From an uncultured Solobacterium sp. (lineage in GTDB: Bacteria; Bacillota_I; Bacilli_A; Erysipelotrichales; Erysipelotrichaceae): a DNA stretch of 9,142 nucleotides. The position numbers and the translations under genes are program-made. The stretch spans positions 1 to 9,142 of the forward strand of contig URHY01000076.1 of NCBI GenBank assembly GCA_900547815.1, written 5' to 3'. The notes under the pieces were generated by a model. That model saw nothing but the letters and a program-made list of their open reading frames with translations. It did no database searches and was not told where the DNA came from. Below are positions 6,667 to 9,142 of this stretch, piece after piece; the stretch's first letter is position 1, and each line of letters begins with the position of its first letter.

Positions 6667-7665
6667 ATGATTAAATTTAACGAACAAGAAAAAATCGATA
6701 GCGTAAATGGAGCATTGGCTCTACGCCCTCGAATCAACGAAATCGTTGATGAAATCTGCGAACGTGGATATTCAAACATCTGCTGGTTAGGTGTTGGTGG
6801 TACTTGGGCAAGTGCTATGCAGGCTACAGTACACATGAAAGAGATGAGTGCTATTGAAACTTGGGCAGAAAATGCTGCTGAATACTTAACTACAGGAAAC
6901 AAACGTATTACTAAAGATACAGTTGTTATTATCTCTTCTGTAACTGGAAACACTAAAGAAGTTGTTGAAGCTATTAAAAAAATCAAAGAAGAAGTTGGAG
7001 CTACAGTTATCTCATTTGTAGATGCTAAAGAAGCTATCTTATTAGACTTAGGAGACTACAAGATCTCTTACCCAGTTAACGAACAATTAAAGTTCTTCAT
7101 GGTTGCTGACCGCTTTATGTTCAACAATGGTGAATTCGAAGACTACGAAGATATGTATGCAGAATTTGACAAATACTTAGCACAAGATTTAGTAGAAGTT
7201 GAAAAGCAAGCTGAACCATTCGCAATTGAATTCGCTAAAAAACACTGGAATGATGAAATGCACTACTTCGTAGGTGCTGGTAACCAATGGGGAGCAACTT
7301 ACTCATACGCAATGTGCTACTGGGAAGAACAATTGTGGTTAAAAACTAAATCAATCACATCAAATGAATTCTTCCACGGTATGTTCGAAATCGTAACTAA
7401 AGAAACTCCAGTTACAATTTATATTGGTGAAGATGCTCAACGTCCATTATCTGAACGTGTTGCTAACTTCATTCCAAGAATTTGTGCAAACTACACAATT
7501 ATCGATTCTAAAGATTACGAATTAAAGGGTATTAGCGAAAAATATCGTAAACACTTGTCTCACCATGTAATGCATGCTGTAAACAACAGAATTGACGTTC
7601 ACATGGAAATCGAAACTCGTCACCCAATGGAAATCCGTCGTTATTACAGAAGATTAGAATACTAA
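6667..7665 (+). CDS. SIS-domain sugar-phosphate deglycase, FrlB/GfrF-like
   Basis: A 332-residue cytoplasmic enzyme with two SIS (sugar isomerase) domains, about residues 20-165 and 185-330. It probably splits a 6-phosphorylated Amadori product such as fructoselysine 6-phosphate into glucose 6-phosphate and the amine. The sugar-phosphate loops are GVGGTWAS (42-49) and SSVTGNT (90-96). E221 and H237 are 16 residues apart in a W-E-E-x-L-W ... N-E-F-F-H-G context. This matches the catalytic Glu/His spacing of GlmS (E488/H504) and of FraB and FrlB as I recall them. The C-terminus HPMEIRRYYRRLEY resembles the FrlB ending. Codon usage is the most biased in the window (13 of 18 Tyr are TAC; 11 of 15 Phe are TTC), suggesting very high expression. 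Deglycase class is well supported; the exact amine is inferred. A GlmS-like deaminase is the main alternative. Confidence 0.8.
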   Translation: MIKFNEQEKIDSVNGALALRPRINEIVDEICERGYSNICWLGVGGTWASAMQATVHMKEMSAIETWAENAAEYLTTGNKRITKDTVVIISSVTGNTKEVVEAIKKIKEEVGATVISFVDAKEAILLDLGDYKISYPVNEQLKFFMVADRFMFNNGEFEDYEDMYAEFDKYLAQDLVEVEKQAEPFAIEFAKKHWNDEMHYFVGAGNQWGATYSYAMCYWEEQLWLKTKSITSNEFFHGMFEIVTKETPVTIYIGEDAQRPLSERVANFIPRICANYTIIDSKDYELKGISEKYRKHLSHHVMHAVNNRIDVHMEIETRHPMEIRRYYRRLEY

Positions 7666-7666
7666 A

Positions 7667-7698
7667 ATATAAAGGTGGAACCATTCCACCTTTTATAT
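7667..7698 (+). terminator. Strong hairpin between the two SIS genes, possible partial terminator
   Basis: AAAGGTGGAA (7671-7680) pairs perfectly with TTCCACCTTT (7684-7693) around a CCA loop. Four more A-T pairs can extend the stem if T7694 is bulged. The downstream tract is TTTTATATG, a poor U-run, and the next gene begins 20 nt later. Partial termination, or a 3' end that protects the upstream mRNA after processing, is more likely than a full stop. Confidence 0.6.
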
Positions 7699-7706
7699 GT
7701 TGTTTA

Positions 7707-7712
7707 GGGAGG
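7707..7712 (+). promoter_or_regulatory. Ribosome binding site fixing the second SIS gene start at 7718
   Basis: GGGAGG lies 5 nt before the ATG at 7718. An in-frame ATG at 7697 would place the start inside the preceding hairpin with no Shine-Dalgarno site, so 7718 is preferred. Confidence 0.8.
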
Positions 7713-7717
7713 TACAT

Positions 7718-8797
7718 ATGGAAAAATTAACAATGCTGGATTATGTCAAAGAAACGCCAGGCGTCTTAAGAAAGAACATTGAACAATATGAAACATTGCT
7801 AGAACCATTGATGAAGGAAGTGCAAGGAAAAGAAATCAAACGTATTTTGCTTGTGGCTTCTGGATCAAGTCATAATGCTTGTTATTGTGCAAGAAGCTTT
7901 GTAGAAAAAGTGAGTGGTTTAGAAGTAAGAATCATTACACCATACACATTTACATATTATGAAAATGATATTAGAGAAACAGATTTGGTTTTGGTCGTTA
8001 CACAAAGTGGTTTAAGTACAAACGCAATTGAAGCGTTAAAAATCATTAAGAAAAAACAATATAGGGCAATTTGTTTAACTGGAAATAAGAATAGTGATGT
8101 AAAAGACTATGCAGATGCTGTCATCGAATATGGGGTTGGTGAAGAATTAGTTGGTTATGTCACAAAGGGCGTTTCAACATTGGCATTATTCTTAGATTTA
8201 TTTGCGGTTGTGTATTCTGGTAAAGTGGAATATTTAGAAGAATTGAGAAAGGCTGCAGATTTAAATGAAGAAATGATAGATAAGGCAACAGATTTTATTC
8301 AGTTACACTATAAGAATTTATCATCTATGTCATGGGTGTATAGCTGTGGAGCTGGTTCCAATTATGGTACGGCATTGGAAAGTGCATTAAAAATGGGAGA
8401 AACAATACATATTCCTAGCTGCTGTTATGAAATTGAGGAGTATATTCATGGTCCAAATTTACAATTAACACCGAAATATAATGTGATTTTCTTTGATGGA
8501 AACGATGTGGCAAGTCATCGTGTGGAACAAGTATATAAGGCTACACGTAAAGTAAGTGAGCGTGCCTATTTGATTTCAAATAATCCTGGATTAGCGGATG
8601 ATGATCATGTTTTAAGCTTGAGTGGTACTGTATCAAGTGAACTTTCACCAATTGTTTATTTACCATTTGCACAACTATTAAGCTTTATTATTTCAAACGA
8701 CTTACATTCCATTTATCAACATCCTTTATTAAAGGAATTTAAGGCTATTGCGGCTGCAAAAACGGAGAATTTTGTAAATTATGACGGCGATGATTAA
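7718..8797 (+). CDS. SIS-domain sugar-phosphate enzyme, GlmS-like, probable second deglycase (GfrE-like)
   Basis: A 359-residue cytoplasmic protein with two SIS domains resembling the isomerase half of GlmS but lacking the glutaminase domain. The N-terminus has the GlmS-like phrase KETPGVLRKNI. Sugar-phosphate loops are SGSSHNA (48-54) and TQSGLST (95-101). E228 and H244 (EEYIHGP) keep the 16-residue spacing of the GlmS catalytic pair. In gfr-type operons a second SIS enzyme acts on glucoselysine 6-phosphate, and this gene occupies the matching place. An AgaS- or GlmS-type deaminase is possible. Codon usage differs sharply from the first SIS gene: only 1 of 23 Tyr codons is TAC and 2 of 11 Phe codons are TTC. 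It is separated from that gene by a hairpin and overlaps the following HAD gene, implying coupled translation. The SIS family is certain, the substrate only inferred. Confidence 0.75.
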   Translation: MEKLTMLDYVKETPGVLRKNIEQYETLLEPLMKEVQGKEIKRILLVASGSSHNACYCARSFVEKVSGLEVRIITPYTFTYYENDIRETDLVLVVTQSGLSTNAIEALKIIKKKQYRAICLTGNKNSDVKDYADAVIEYGVGEELVGYVTKGVSTLALFLDLFAVVYSGKVEYLEELRKAADLNEEMIDKATDFIQLHYKNLSSMSWVYSCGAGSNYGTALESALKMGETIHIPSCCYEIEEYIHGPNLQLTPKYNVIFFDGNDVASHRVEQVYKATRKVSERAYLISNNPGLADDDHVLSLSGTVSSELSPIVYLPFAQLLSFIISNDLHSIYQHPLLKEFKAIAAAKTENFVNYDGDD

Positions 8798-9142
8798 TAC
8801 AGTAATTTTTGATATGGACGGATTAATGTTTGATACAGAAACACTTTATATTGATGTATTTGAAGATGTTTGTAAAAAACATGGTCACGCTTTTCCAAGA
8901 GAATATTTTTTAGGGATGTTGGGTACAAGTCATTTTGATTATTCGATCTACCATAAGGAATATCCATGGCTTGAGGATATGCTAAAAATCGCAGATGATG
9001 TGTTCACTTCCTATTATGATGAGCGCTTTGCAATTCCGGGTTCTGCCAATAAATATGGTCTTGAAGAATTACATAATTATTTAAAAGAAATTTTATATCT
9101 AATTTGCGATTATCCGCATAAACACTATACTTTCAAGCACTT
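8781..9142 (+). CDS. HAD-superfamily hydrolase (beta-phosphoglucomutase-like), 3' end beyond the window
   Basis: The N-terminal 120 residues of a HAD phosphatase, running off the window edge. Motif I is VIFDMDGLMFDTE, with nucleophile D11 and acid/base D13; the following helical residues fit a class I cap domain. It overlaps the second SIS gene by 17 nt if the ATG at 8781 is used (GGAGA at 8764-8768), or by 8 nt from the in-frame ATG at 8790. Either way it is probably co-translated. A plausible role is dephosphorylation of a sugar-phosphate intermediate or by-product, but such phosphatases are broad and substrate cannot be read. After GLEELHNYLKE the frame reads LYLICDYPHKH, where a hydrophobic strand ending in Ser/Thr (motif II) is expected. 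This may be divergence, a frameshift or a sequence error near the edge. Confidence 0.8.
   Translation, partial: MTAMINTVIFDMDGLMFDTETLYIDVFEDVCKKHGHAFPREYFLGMLGTSHFDYSIYHKEYPWLEDMLKIADDVFTSYYDERFAIPGSANKYGLEELHNYLKEILYLICDYPHKHYTFKH

Noticed and set aside
6561..6986. A 141-codon minus-strand open frame opposite the end of EIID and the start of the first SIS gene
   Set aside because: It runs across two real genes and their ribosome site, and shows no domain motif or sensible start region.

Overview
The window looks like a low-GC member of the Bacillota. It is AT-rich, has strong GGAGG-type ribosome sites, and carries a short sigma-54 factor without an obvious acidic region II together with a LevR-type PTS activator. 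Gut-associated Erysipelotrichia would fit, but that is a guess from gene style, not a measured placement. No rRNA, tRNA, CRISPR array or insertion sequence is visible. No stretch over 300 bases lacks a gene.

Layout. On the minus strand, 78-1295 encodes RNA polymerase sigma-54 (rpoN). Diverging from it across a 54-bp gap is an 899-residue LevR/ManR-type sigma-54 activator (1350-4049), which ends in a GAAA-loop terminator. A near-perfect -24/-12 promoter follows (TGGCAC-N5-TTGC at 4093-4107). It drives a same-strand cluster: mannose-family PTS EIIA (4149), EIIB (4578), EIIC (5056) and EIID (5819), two SIS-fold sugar-phosphate enzymes (6667-7665 and 7718-8797), and a HAD phosphatase cut by the window edge (from 8781).

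How the genes fit together. The membrane pair EIIC/EIID with soluble EIIA/EIIB should import a sugar or sugar conjugate and phosphorylate it, most likely at C6. The two SIS proteins keep the Glu and His, 16 residues apart, that serve as catalytic residues in GlmS and in the FrlB/FraB deglycases. The first also shares the FrlB-like C-terminus. The best overall model is a gfr-type pathway for glycated amines: uptake of an Amadori or Heyns compound such as fructoselysine or glucoselysine, then two deglycases that release a hexose 6-phosphate and the free amine. The exact substrate cannot be read from sequence.

Regulation. The activator has a sigma-54 AAA+ core with GAFTGA and a chain of PTS-phosphorylated domains, so PTS flux should control it. 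With rpoN, the activator, a candidate activator site and the -24/-12 promoter side by side, the locus looks like a self-contained sigma-54 circuit. A strong hairpin between the two SIS genes coincides with a sharp change in codon usage, suggesting that the first SIS enzyme is made at a much higher level than the second.
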